A DNA stretch of 44,742 nucleotides, taken from assembly GCA_020736575.1 (NCBI GenBank), contig JAGPYM010000106.1, positions 1 to 44,742 on the forward strand, given 5' to 3'. The position numbers and the translations under genes were made by a program. Source of the stretch: Thelonectria olida. Lineage: Eukaryota; Ascomycota; Sordariomycetes; Hypocreales; Nectriaceae. Within the stretch, counting starts at the first letter, position 1; every line of letters starts with the position of its first letter. Shown in pieces: positions 12,291 to 23,670 of this stretch. The notes below the pieces were generated by a model that was not told the origin of the DNA, made no database searches, and saw only the letters and a list, made by a program, of their open reading frames with translations.

Positions 12291-15200
12291 TTACCCGATG
12301 GCTATAATGGTTTGGAGCTCAAATGCAGTCTTGGAACGGAGCACCATGGACGTTAAGACTACCTCAATATACTCTTTCCACTCCTTCTGGAGCGAGGGGA
12401 TCGTGACACCGGAACCTTGGGTAGCATAGAAGGTATCGAAGTCTCCAAAAAGCTTGTACATTGCCTCGTAAGTATCGCAGAATTTGGCCCATATAGTTGG
12501 GTTATTCATATATTCGAACACCATGCCTAGAATTCAGGAGAACACAGTCAGAAATGGAGAAGCGAGCTGGGGAGGAGTCTGAGAAGAGAACGTACCCATC
12601 TCTTTAGTAGCTAGGAGCTGCTTTTCGGCCGACATTCCTGCATATACGACGAGACTTGTCGACTGCTTGCCGCCAAACATGCCCCCTTTCATGCGGTTGG
12701 GCCGGCCCTTTAAAATTGCTAGGCGATCGAGGTTAGATGCATTGCCAAGCTCGGCAAGCAATAGGTGGATAAATGCCCTGGATTTGCCGTCCAGCTTCCA
12801 AGGCCATGATGTCTTCTGATTTAGGATCCATTGGATCGTGAAGCGGCAGGGCACCTTGGGCGTAGGATTCGATGGTGCCGGCGTCTGGTTTTCGATCTTA
12901 CCCTTGTCTAGCCACTGGTTGAAGAAGTCGGCGATGAGCTGGCCTTCGAAGTCGTGCTCGGCTGTGGGAGTTGACTATATGTCAGCGACTTCCCAAGGTA
13001 CTCGTGATAGGTAGGTAGGTATGCCCGCGACTTGACTCCGGCATCAAAACGACTTACTCTGATAGTTAGCCCGGACCTCCTCGAGGTCGCCGTTAGCGTC
13101 CTCGATCCACGCCGTGTCGTGCGGCTGCAGGCCGTCGACGGTCCAGTCGGAGCACGACATGGAGGTGTTCCCCCAGTAGCGTGAAATGCTATCCCACTTT
13201 CCACCCTCAATATTCTCCCATTGGAATTTCCTATTATCTGGGAACGCGGGATACTTCCACTTCTTGGCATAGAGCGTGAGTTTTCGGCCGCTGGCCCCGG
13301 CGGCCGTTGGGCAGACACGGATCGACTTAGGGGACAATGTAGCCTCGCCGTCCACGCGCTTTTCCAGCCCAGACACGCCCTCGCCGTCTGCGAGCTCTGG
13401 CGCTCCCCTACTCGACAGCGAGCTGGCTGACCGACGTCCTGGCCAGGGACCCCCAGTGTCGACTTCGGGAGCGCAGCTCTCGCAGGTGGGGATGTCGGTG
13501 TAGCCAAAGTCAAGATCCATGTTGGCACAGCCACAGCAAAGGTTGTTCTTCTTGCGGTCCTTGCCACACACCAGGCAGGTGGAGCACGATAGCTCTTCGT
13601 TGGAGTCCTGGATTGCCTTGGCCGCTTCCTCATCCATATACATCACCGGGTTGATGTTGGAGTCGGAGCCGTAGCCCCATGCTCTGTCTTCGCCCATGGA
13701 AGGCTGGTCACGGTAGCACGAGTTGTCGTCCCCTTTCCTTTGCTGCTGAATGTCAGAGCCGCTCCTGATAGAAGGCGTGGCGGAGGTCCTTCACGGAAAG
13801 GCTGCAGTACTTACGCTGTCGCTAACAATGTAGGGAAGAGCTTTAGATTCGTTCCAGCCAATGGTTTTGCTATTGGACAGGAGTTGGTTAATGCTTAGCT
13901 ATCCTTGCCTGCGCATGATGCCGAGAAGGGGGCTTACTCGTCATCCATTTCGTAATTTTGTAGTGCGATCGTTCTTTACAGGTGATGCAAGTTAGCAGAA
14001 TACCCTTTCAACGCGCTCAGATAGACGGTGGACGTAGGAACTTACGAGACGCTAGTATTCAGACACGTCTCAGGGGTAAGGCTTGGAGATGGGAAGAAGG
14101 TCCACTTCGTGAGTGTTCTGTAATCCATCGACATCTACTCCCGTTAGCCAACACTCTTCAAACCCCGGTTCCGAGTGGGGGGGACAGACATCGATTATGG
14201 GAATCTCGAAGTGGCGCCGGTCGCTGAACAATCCTAGGTCAATCTTGAGGCCGAATCCCAGCCAAGTGCTTAGCGCAAACCTGCCCCCAGCACTCCCAGA
14301 GTTGTAAATGACGTTGTCGTTACCCATTGAGACCCTGTTGTTTTCACGGTCGACGTTCCGGGTGCCCAGCCTGTCCGACGGGTTGGGTGGGAAGTTCACA
14401 TTGAACCCTCCAAAGTCCGACTTGATGCGGGTGCTGAGCTTCCCGTCAAAGTAGGGCGCGCTGGGGCTACCCGAACCCCCGGCGGTGTCGTTGAAGGATG
14501 CAAGCATGTAGTCAATCTTGTAGTAAGGCTGGAAGGAAAGCCAGCTGTTGCCGGATGGGCTCAGGGTGTGACCCTTGAGCTTGACGGGCTTGGTTTTGGT
14601 GTACGCAGGATTGCCCCTATTGCCAAAGTCGAAGTCAGCCTCACCGACGCCTCCGACGGAAAATGTAAGATCCGACTCTCCATGACATTGAGCCAGCCAT
14701 TGGCTTGCTTCACATCGAACACGTTGCCCATGGAGGCCTGCGTTGTCCGGTTAGATACTCTTCACACTTTCTTATGCAAGACGTAGCTTACAATCATGGA
14801 GAAGCCGTAGGTGAAATCGGCATTGAGCGTGCCCCCGACATGGGCTCCAAAGCCAAGCTCGTAGTCCTCCCCGTCGAACTCACAATCCTGGACGGTGTCC
14901 CAGAAGAGGGGAGTGTCAATATTTTTTTCGATAAATCTTTCGCCATCGCCCCCGTGTACCTTGGCATTCTTATACATGGTCCGCCAGTCGGCCTGGCTGT
15001 TTGCAAAAAAGCGCTTTGCGATCCTGCGGGACAGGGAATCACCTGACTGGATGCCTGGGGAATCGACCGCGGCGTTCCAGTAGCCTGCAACGTTGGAGTA
15101 GTCGATGCGGACCTTGGTGTTCCCTGTGTCCCGTCGTGTCTTGTTCAGGTTCATGTCGAAGGCGAAGTCAAAAACCTTTGAGGTGACAGTTCTGCGCGAA

Positions 15201-16180
15201 TGAATAGGTGGCAGGCTTTATCTACGAGGAGCGTTTAGTCACAACAGACAAGGGGAGGCTGAGGAGCAGGTACCGAAATCTACCAAGATGATCAATTAGC
15301 ATCAAATATGACCCTCTTGCGACATGATGATTCGTGATACTTACCGACACCATCGTAGCCATACTCGGAGAGAAATCCCAAGAGGTTGTTGATGAAGGTG
15401 GCTCTGTTCTCCTTCGTGGATGCAAGCGAAGGGAATTTATCTTGCCAAGGGCCGGGGTCACTAAAGGTCCAGCCGCCGAGGGCAATAACAATCTTGAGGT
15501 TGGGGTTTCGAGATTTAACGTTGCCAATGGTCTTGTAGATGAGTAGGGTCAATGCCATCCATGTTTGTTACTTGAAGATTAGAGTTGATATAGCCAAATG
15601 AAACAAAAAGATGAGTGAGCAGCTCGACGGGGATCTCCCCGGGGCCCATGATGCCGCAAGGCTTGACCATGTTCCACGTCTCCCAATATCCGATGACGAC
15701 TTTCTGGGGGTTTGAAGGGGCGGCATTGGGCTTGGGGCTGTCACAATTGGACTGGCAACCATTGTTGCAGAAGCCAGCTGTCGTACCGCAGAAGCCGTGC
15801 TGCGAGCAGCAGACGTTGAGTGGACACGTCTTGCCGGCCGTCTCAGCGAACTGGCCGCACTCGGCTTTGGCGTCACAGTTGGACTGGCAGCCATCGCCGC
15901 AGTAGTTGGGGTCGTAGCCGCACCAGCCATCTTCGCCGCAGCAGGCTTCGTTGGAACATGGCGTGTCCGGGCCGCAGGTGAAGTCGTTTTGGCCCGAGGA
16001 CGAAGCCGTTGTCGCAGCTAAGGTTACTGCTCGGGGATAGTGGTCATGGAGATGGTGAAGATGGTCATGTCTGGCGTGGCCTTGAGCATAACCCAGGACT
16101 GGGGAGAAGTGGAGAAAAGAACAAAGAAATGTAAGTAGGGCAAATAGCGACAGGCGCTGATGGTCGAGGGAACTGGCCAT
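12291..16180 (-). pseudogene. class C chitinase (CBM18-GH18, killer-toxin-alpha type), decayed
   Basis: Start ATG at 16180. The N-terminus has a hydrophobic signal peptide and then two cysteine-rich chitin-binding (CBM18) modules. The GH18 domain begins with KVVIGYWETWN, and ALGGWTFSDPG follows. Reading reaches GYDGV and then an intron (about 15280-15345); the sequence after it should carry the DxxDxDxE catalytic motif and the rest of the barrel, but only a short stop-containing stretch remains. The C-terminal part of the family resumes near 15175 and runs through several short introns (for example near 14765, 13905, 13795, 13015 and 12570) to the stop at 12291. Three single-base frameshifts are visible near 15545, 14681 and 14073. 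The family is secreted and cleaves chitin; this copy should be catalytically dead. Assembly errors could explain frameshifts but not the missing core. Confidence 0.8.
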
Positions 16181-16397
16181 GGTGTAGTTCTCAGGCCTAG
16201 GAGGCAAAGAGTGAGTGAAGTTGATGATGACAGATAGTCAAAGGGATGCCATAAGCAACCAGTCGAGGGCTTGGGGTTTCGAGGGTAATAAGAAGACCCA
16301 AGCTTCCTCCTCGGCCCCTCACAACTTCACAGGACTCTTGTCGGACTGTCGAAGCGTCGGGCCTTACCGCGGCTGTTACCGCACCACGACTCATGAT

Positions 16398-16502
16398 GGT
16401 TGCTTTCGACCCAACTTAGCTGAGCAGACCGTCTGTTGGTTCTGACCTTGATCGATCACGGTTGCTTTAGGCCCCTGTTGACGAGACCCGCCTGTTGGTT
16501 CT
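16398..16502 (+). repeat. imperfect ~45-bp direct repeat upstream of the LysM remnant
   Basis: 16398-16443 and 16460-16502 both begin GGTTGCTTT and end CTGTTGGTTCT, with similar middles (GAGCAGACC and GACGAGACC). It lies between the chitinase start and the LysM remnant and may be a local duplication of a degenerating exon. Confidence 0.55.
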
Positions 16503-16686
16503 ACTCATCCAGGACGGCATGGTCAAGGGTTGCAAGGAGTTTTATTTTGTTCAGACGGACGACGGGTGCTGGGCCATTGCTAACGCTAACGGCATCGACC
16601 TGAATGACTTTTACGAGTGGAATCCTGCTGTCAAGACAGACTGCTCTGGACTCCAAGCTAAGAGTTATGTCTGTATCGGTATATAG
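16495..16686 (+). pseudogene. LysM domain remnant (LysM effector type)
   Basis: About 60 codons read as one LysM module: a Cys in GMVKGC, then FYFVQTDDGCWAIA, NGIDLNDFYEWNP and a final Cys before the stop. These are hallmarks of fungal LysM effectors, which bind chitin oligomers. The first in-frame ATG is at 16519. Effectors of this class are secreted and usually carry a signal peptide and often several LysM modules; neither is found upstream, where only repeated non-coding sequence lies. It points away from the chitinase gene, a divergent pairing I recall as common for this chitinase class. Best read as the last exon of a lost gene. Confidence 0.65.
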
Positions 16687-16689
16687 TGA

Positions 16690-16963
16690 GGACAGTAGAG
16701 CTGCTGGTTCGGGCTTTTTGTTGGTTGAACCCTCTAGTTACTCCGAACTTAGTCCACAAGTGGTTCGCTATCAATGAGAGATGAGCGGCGGATATATTAA
16801 ATTATTGATTGAGGAACTTCATAAGAAACGTGTATAACCCTTGCCTCCGGGTGGCATTTATAAGCAGGTGACAATCCTCCAAGCACTCAGATGAGCCGAT
16901 CTCGGATATTTAAGTCCTTCTGCTGCTCTCCACCACCGCAAATTTCTCAACCTGGTGGTAACT
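16690..16963. other. spacer without recognisable features
   Basis: About 270 bases of mixed composition between the LysM remnant and the next minus-strand gene; I see no gene or repeat in it. Confidence 0.6.
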
Positions 16964-17600
16964 CTAATACATACTAGAGTTTAACATGGAGTTTTGTTTG
17001 TACCAATCGTCCTTTTCCATAATTCCCAGTTCCATCAACCGAAGTTCTATCTCATAGGGCCGATCAAATTTGGGATCAAAAGCATCCACCATGGTCCCTG
17101 TGCCTCGAAAGATGGCGTCCTCAGTAAAGGGATTATCGCCGTCGCCGTACACAAATTCCTCGACCTCGCGGTTAACGTAGATGGCAAGCCCTTGAGCTAT
17201 AGGTTCGTGATCGACGCAGATGATTATCTTCGGCCTGCCTGCAGCCGCGCGCTCGCGCCAGTCAAGCTTGTCTCGCATGTCCTCGAGGAAGCTCTCGTAA
17301 TGGCCGTTTTGCGGGAGGAAAAAAAGAAAGCTGAGCTCGATTGACTGAAGATGGTGACAAGGTCTTTGTATTCGCTGTTTTCTGCCTCATCAAAGACGCG
17401 GCAGTTGATGCCCGTGAGGAGCTGGTTACTGTCGACGATGAACTCGGAGATGCCGGCAGTTGGGTTCTCGCGTCGGTGTTGAGCAACTGCGTGACTCACA
17501 AGACAAAACCCGCGCCACTTACGTTTTTCTTCGCCATCCCTGGAGAAGGGAGCGAATCATGGGCGTCTGGTAAAAGGGTCTCTAAGGTTTCTCATGAGCC
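16964..17600 (-). pseudogene. unrecognised fungal protein, frameshifted
   Basis: Two well-formed minus-strand reading frames join into one protein only through a one-base shift near 17338-17343. The upstream part contains AGISEFIVDSNQLLTGINC and EYKDLVTIFSQ; the downstream part contains YESFLEDMRDKLDWRERA, PKIIICVDHEPIA and YVNREVEEFVYGDG and ends at 16964. A likely 5' exon lies before an intron near 17485-17518 (donor GTAAGTGG), but the true start is unclear. There are no membrane segments or signal peptide. It lies just downstream of the NACHT-ankyrin gene on the same strand. I do not recognise the family; the even, non-repetitive composition makes me think it was a real gene. Confidence 0.5.
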
Positions 17601-17680
17601 GCAGGTGTCAGGGTGATCCTTCGCAGGTTTGTGAATCGAAGCAACCCATACCGTAGGGCGTCGGCGTCGCGCCACTTTCT

Positions 17681-20600
17681 TCACTCTTCAACGTCCTTTC
17701 TACTGTGGAGTCTCACCAACTCATCGAACATCCTAACGCCATCAGAGCTCTTACTCCCTTCAGCTGACACCAGAATATCACGAGCCGTGCATCCGCTCGA
17801 GTCTTTTGCGGAGACCTGCACACCTACCTCCAATAGAGCCTTGATCGTGCGCTGCCTTCGGCTATGATTATGTTCAAAATCAAGTGGCCGCTTAAATAGC
17901 GAATGAAGTGGCGTTTGCTGCAAATTATCCCGCCCATTAACGTCCGCGCTCCATTCTCTTGCTAGCAACTTCACGATGAAGGCGTGATTGCTTTCGGCGG
18001 CCACATGTAAGGGCAGAGCTCCATCGCAGCTGCGGCACGAATCTTTCGGGTCAATTTTGCATTCTTTCAAGAAGAATTCTATAACCTCCGGGCGGCCTTC
18101 CCGGATGGCGATAGATAAAGCCGTTTCGTGGCAGGAGTTGAGTGTGGAGGGTCCATAATGTTGGTGCTCTTGAGCATCATAGTGAGCCTCCTTGAACGTG
18201 CGGAGATTTGAATCAACTTTCAAATGGCGAACCATGAAATTGAGCAATCTCAAAGCTGTCCATCGGTCATGATTGCATGCTGCCATATGTATTGCCCCAG
18301 AAGGTCTGTCGGGGCTCGGCTCCGGTAGAGGAACGGACCAATCCTTTGCCATGAGTTTGACAATCTTTGTGTGACCCAGATGAATCGCCACCATCAGGGG
18401 AGTATCTCCGCGGTGGTCGGGGAGGTTGGGGTTAATACCAGGCTGCTCGAGCAAGATTTGGGTTGCCTAAACCCACCAGTGTCCACTGCGAGATGAAGAG
18501 GTGTCATGCCTTGATTGTCCCTTTGGTTCACATCGAGGCACCAAGATTGGTCCAATAGGATACGCATCGCGGGAAGGTTCTTATGTTGAGCTGCCACGTG
18601 AAGGGCACCCCTTCCGCCATTGTCAGTGAGTTTGCGGACCTGAGAGCCAGTACAGTGGCTAAGAAGATCCCTCAGCATTGATTCATTCCTAGCTTCCATG
18701 GCGTCAAGGAGTGGAGAAGACCTAAATTCATCCGCGATAAATGGATTGGCGTTCCATTCAAGTAACACCTTTACCATCTCGGAGTGTTCATAGAAAATTG
18801 CGATGCTTAGAGGTGTTGAGCCCTTGCCGCCATTAACGTCTGCCCCTGATTTGAGCAAATATTCCGCAACCTTTCTGAAATCTCCAGAAGATGCCAGGAA
18901 AAGAGACGTTTGGTTCACATTGTTTTTAGCATCGAGTCGCGCCTTGTTCTTGACAAGCATCTTCACAATGGGAAGCTCGCCGCTATTGGCTGCTTGGTGG
19001 AGAGGTGTGTTTCCGTGGCGGTCCAATGCGTGAATAGGAGATCTCCTTGATGAATCGAAGATGCGCTTCCACCTTCGCTCGCGTTGTTTGCCGAGAAGTT
19101 CACGCATGAGGATGCATAACCCATATTTGGCAGCAACATGGAATAGAGTGCCCGGCCCGTCAACATCAATTTCCATATAACTCAGCCAAATGTCGAGAAC
19201 TGGGGATTTTGCGCAAAAGAACTCTGCATGATCATCTAATATTGTGGTGCCCTGTGGGCCAGAAAGCCGGAAATGCTGTGGCCAAACTTCGGCCGCGTAA
19301 TCGAGAAAGCCGGAGCCTGGAAACGTTCCGATCGGGGATCGCCGTAACTTCCAAAGGTTCTGGTTCTTGAAGCATTTGTTGGCGAAATATTCAAGACAGA
19401 GTGATGCCAATTGCGCCTGTTCTTGCTCGACGTCGCAGAAGGAAAACCAAGGGATATTAGCGTGGAGCGCTTGCAGCCGCTGGGTAAGAAAGTCATATGC
19501 GCTCTGGTGAACGAGTCCCACGACGGTTATTGATGAACATGCAGGGTTGGTATGCAGATTCGGTGCAGTCAGAGTTGATGTCGTCCATGATAGGGTACGT
19601 TGCATCTCTGATAGGGCTACGAAATGTCCGCAGCATGCAAGGTTTCCTCTCAGAATCTCCTCTCGACTTAATGACTTGCTCTGTTGGATCCCTAGAGCAT
19701 CACCAAGCTCTTCCAGTTCCAAAGGACGAGCTGCAAAGGTACACCACCTCAGAATGCTACAGACCAAGGTCTGTTTGTTGGGTTCGACCTGCTGCAACAT
19801 TCTCTCGTAGTATGCATCCAAACCTTGGGGTAGTTGGTCGAGATGCGCTTCCACATCAGAAACTTCGATGATACTGAGATCTTTAATAACGAAGCTAACC
19901 CAAAGGTATTTTCCTTTCGAATGTTCCCTTAAGGTTTCTTTGACGTAGCTTGTCAATTTGGCAGGATAGTTCCCATCTCTTGCTAAGTCTGCTACTCGCG
20001 TGGAGATGTATTGCTCGAGTCCGCTGCTGACTTCTGCTTTTGCATCGGGATCTAGTCGAATCCTCGGAAACTGGCCAAGTGAAGTCTCAATACATTTGGG
20101 ATGCTCTCGGCTCATGAGAATTATCCTGAGCTTAGATGTGTGTTGAGGAATCAGCTTTATTTTCGCGAGCAAGCACTCCAAGGACGCCGGTTCGCATTCA
20201 TCTAGTCCGTCGATGATGCAACTAACGCAAGAGATATTCGGGTCGTTGACTATTTTGAGGAAGATTTTCCAAAGCGCCTCAAAAGCCCCTTCCTGGAAGA
20301 GCTGGTCTCCTTGGATCTTGTATGTTACAAGAAGATGCTCAAGCAGCTGAGCGTTATGTTCAACAAGCTGAAAAAGTAGTCCTCTGATAATGGATATGGC
20401 GTTATTTCTCTTGTTGTCTTTGAGATCGCAGAAAAAGTAGATTAATATATCTCGCGGTTCATGCGTCTTGCGGTGCAAACGCCCCTCAAGATGTTCCGTA
20501 AGGTAGATCGACAACATTGTTTTTCCCATTCCTGGGCCGCCTGAGATCCAGAGGAGGCCACCCTCGGAGGCCTGCCACTGGTCGAACTCGTTTCTTTGGG

Positions 20601-21269
20601 TAACCCAGTCGCAGGTCCCTGCTACGATGTCTCCTTTAGCTGTTCTGAGTGCCGCGCGGTCATCTGAGGGATCCGTTGTAAACAGGGCCTTGAGACATTT
20701 CGTCGAGTCAGGGCTAAAGTCCGTTGTCTCTTCAATAGCGCCAAGTTTGGCTTCGATCAAGGAAAATCCGCCTCGTAATGTTTCTTCCATGGTATGGCTA
20801 GCTTCCCTTATTACTCTGTTAGAACGCGCGGAGATACTATTGGGTCCCAAACTTTCGAGTTGAGGGAGCTGACATGTAGTGCTAACAGTCCTTGCTCTTG
20901 GTCAAGGGTCTCGAAAAGTTTAAGAATCTCCTTCTCTTGGTATAGGCCGCAAACAGCGCGCCAAGTCTTTTTCCCAAGTGAATCTTTGGTCTCGAATCCG
21001 ATTGCCTCCAAAGATGAACACAATGAGCGCGCGTACCCATCGCACCTCGTCAATATTCGCTCGGCTTCGACTGTTTGCAAAGATGGCGCATCTCGTATCC
21101 GCTGTACAATGACCCGGAGGCTTTCAAGCCGCTCGAGTCGTTGCTGGATCTCTTCAGGGGCGTCCTGAATCTGGTCATGGATGGACTTGACCAGAATTCC
21201 GATTTTGAGACCCTGTTCGATTAACTGACCCGCCGCAACGACGGCACCGACGACCTCGAAGCCTGACAT
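17681..21269 (-). pseudogene. NACHT-ankyrin NLR-like protein, two frameshifts
   Basis: Start ATG at 21269. Three successive frames cover about 1,200 residues in family order. An N-terminal helical domain of the kind found before fungal NACHT domains (starts MSGFEVVGAVVAAGQLIEQG) occupies about 150 residues. A NACHT NTPase follows, with Walker A GGPGMGKT near 20540 and Walker B IIDGLDE near 20212. An HEAT/winged-type linker then leads to about fifteen ankyrin repeats (HGNTPLHQAA, GSTPLSIA, GMTPLHLAV, GDTPLMVAI and others) ending at 17681. Single-base shifts near 20845 and 18468 separate the frames; the latter falls inside an ankyrin repeat. Fungal proteins of this design sense non-self and trigger cell death. 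As written, it would make only a ~150-residue N-terminal fragment. Two indel errors in the assembly would make it intact, so the status should be held open. Confidence 0.75.
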
Positions 21270-22314
21270 GGTGAGTTGCCCTTGAATGCAGACTGCTACC
21301 CTCGGTCGAAGGATGAGCCAGACGAAATCTTAGGCTATTGGCGACTATGTGAAGCTGAGCTGTCGAGTCCTAGCCTGAGAGGAGATGCGGGGATTTTCAC
21401 CCGGAGGCCTCTGCCTGATGTTATAAATTGTGACGCCATTTACAGGGCTGTGGCAGTCAGGCAGACTACGATCAGCCCACTCAGCTACCATCCCTAACGC
21501 CATATATTCGCTTCGGCCTGCAGTTAAAATAGTGTGCCCAAGGATCTACTTGCGGCAGTAATCTTGCGGGCGCCTGTCGAAGCTAGCAACTTTGGAGATA
21601 TGGTCCCTTCCATCTTCGACTTAGTTACTATTAAACTAACTATTAAAGAAGTCATAATGCTAGGGCAACGCACCAAGAAGCAACTCTATGAAACGCCCGG
21701 GGCTAAGATGGAGGTTTCCCACGGAGAGCTGAGGGCTGTGCTTCCGGGTTCAGCTGGGAATCCCTGCGAGGCATTCCTTGTCTTGCGTGGCCGAATTTCC
21801 TCTCACTGAAGTCCGAACACGAGTAGCTCTCATCGACGCGCAGTCCACCTGCGCCCAGAACCAACCGAGAGCAGGTGGTGGCTGTACCCGGGGCAGTGCG
21901 GCAGTGCTATACAAACCAGAGAGCGCTCGTTCAACATTCTCAAGGCTTGTTGTTGAACGTAGCCCACAGCCGCGGGTCCCGCGGTTGTGGCCTCAGGCAG
22001 CCAGGGCCCTTACGGCCCGGAATAGTGTCGCCTAGCTAGCCTAGAAAACTCAACCAAACACATATCATTGACCTCACAACACTTCTCAACTGACCGTGTT
22101 TTCCTGATAGAAGATAGAGAAGCGAGACAGCACCAATTTTCTGATCAACTACACCGAAACCCACCGGTTGGCCAACTGGTGTATTACACGTACACTTACA
22201 TCAATCAATCAGACCCTTCGGCCTGACCAACTACCCTACATCGGCGACCCTCATGGTTTCATCCCAGATAATGGTGATGCATCCGCTGAGAGCATTCATC
22301 CTTATGGCACGGCT
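21270..22314. other. intergenic region with one GC-rich hairpin
   Basis: Upstream of the NACHT-ankyrin start. Chance reading frames exist on the plus strand, but none has family-like composition. A short TTACTATTAAACTAACTATT patch near 21625-21645 recalls the repeats at 11818-12046. The hairpin is listed separately. Confidence 0.55.
21964..21990. other. GC-rich near-perfect inverted repeat
   Basis: CCACAGCCGCGGG and CCCGCGGTTGTGG are inverted copies (one G-T pair) around a single T. The function is unknown. It could be a palindromic binding site or the footprint of a transposon excision; it is not followed by a T-run. Confidence 0.5.
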
Positions 22315-22674
22315 CTAGCTGTTTGCGGCGATGGCCTGGTCTTGTTCTTGCACCAGCTTCTGATACTGCTTGTACGACTCTGCTGGACTAAACAGTGCCT
22401 TGGATCGCTCTCGAACTTCAAGATGGTGAGGGCGCTTCACATCCTCGTGCCCGTAGAATTCGATAGCATTGTGATTCTCGCGGTATATGCGCTTGAACCA
22501 GGACGGAACTCGGTGCACATCACCAATGTCGGTGTCGTCCTCGTCGTAATACTCGTCATCGCGGGTCTCGTACGAGGAAGCCAGGCGCGCATCGTCGTAT
22601 ATTATCTCAAGAAGTTCCAGCGGGAGATGGGCGAATAGGTTAGCCCCTATTTGAAAGCGGTCGGGCGAACTCAT
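22315..22674 (-). CDS. small F-box-like hypothetical protein
   Basis: A 119-residue open frame from ATG at 22674 to a stop at 22315. It starts with MSSPDRFQIGANLF and then HLPLELLEIIYDDARLAS, which has the leucine/proline pattern of the first helix of fungal F-box or F-box-like domains (adaptors that recruit targets to SCF ubiquitin ligases). A strongly acidic stretch (DDEYYDEDDTDIGD) and a basic-aromatic segment (SWFKRIYREN) follow. No substrate-binding repeats are present, so it is either a short protein or a truncated one. An opposing plus-strand frame over the same bases has poorer composition. The family call is tentative. Confidence 0.5.
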   Translation of the reverse strand: MSSPDRFQIGANLFAHLPLELLEIIYDDARLASSYETRDDEYYDEDDTDIGDVHRVPSWFKRIYRENHNAIEFYGHEDVKRPHHLEVRERSKALFSPAESYKQYQKLVQEQDQAIAANS

Positions 22675-23670
22675 TATTTGCTAGATTTAGACGCGAGGAA
22701 TCTGGGAGTTGGTTGGATGCAAGGTGAAGATGGCTGGAGCTGGCGCAGGGCCGTGTAGAAAAGAGCCCAGTTGAATCACGTGAAACCCTAATCCCTGGAT
22801 GCACCCGCTTGCGGGCTGCCCAGAAGGAACCTTGAGGAACGAGATGAAGTTGGAGGATTACTATTTCGAGCTAGTAGCTGGCAATTACTGATGCAAATCG
22901 ACTGAGACCTGGATCCTTCTGTCCAAGTCGCAGGTTCTCAATCGTATTATGGAGAAACATTAAAGTTCGTTAGACGTACGACACAGTACCAATCAGGTAC
23001 AAAACTAGGCGTCCCCTGCACTCTGGCTCTGAGAGGCACTCCGAACGACAAAGATACACTTTTCCAAATTGCAAGAAGTCCAAAAATGGACATATGTAGT
23101 ACGATAAAAATGCGCGGTCCCTAGAGCAGCAAGGTGTTCTGAGAGTGATAAGAGATTGGGTTCCACTTTAGTACGCTCGAGACATGGGTGGCCAAACAAT
23201 GCTCGACATTGCCGTTCGGCCAGATATGCAAGCTCTAGGTGCAAGAGTTAGCAAGGCAATTTAGGGTTATCTCCTAGGTACTTTCATCCCAATTTAAGGG
23301 ATAATATGGAAGGTGTACCCTCCAGGGCCGAAGCGTATTAAAATAGTATATAGTGGGGTAATAAAAGTGACAATGCACCCCCGCATGACTAGAATCCCTT
23401 GTTTTTACCGCGCAACTTTCAGGCCGGATTTCTTAGCCAAATTTACATCTATTAATTTGTGGATTGAGATTTAGGTTTCTTAGTCTTTAAAATATATGGA
23501 CTTGCTTACCATTTTATATACTAGCTTAGTAGTTCTATTTTTTAATAATTGAGTTTAGTTTTAATAGGGCATGGGCTATAAATTATATAATAACACTTAG
23601 TATTGCTACCGAGCGAGAGCTAAGGATTCCGTGATCTAGGATGGAGCCCCATCTTTCGTGCCTGATAATG
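22675..23670. other. intergenic, partly AT-enriched, with a possible ankyrin remnant
   Basis: 23260-23640 becomes AT-rich without being fully RIP-like. Around 23175-23245 the plus strand reads YARDMGGQTMLDIAVRPDMQ, which resembles one ankyrin-like unit, preceded by a stop. Nothing else is recognisable. Confidence 0.35.

Noticed and set aside
12064..12429. Plus-strand reading frame at the island edge
   Set aside because: It overlaps the C-terminal exon of the chitinase remnant on the other strand and has no family-like composition.
13044..13697. Separate gene starting MGEDRAWGYG
   Set aside because: Upstream sequence in the same frame continues through two short introns and matches the order expected for the chitinase C-terminal region, so it is part of that locus.
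21534..22035. Plus-strand reading frames upstream of the NLR-like gene
   Set aside because: They are short, overlapping, without motifs, and one spans the GC-rich palindrome.
22168..22638. Plus-strand 156-codon frame opposite the F-box-like gene
   Set aside because: Its hydrophobic, valine-rich composition follows from antisense of the acidic minus-strand frame; the minus frame has the recognisable motif.
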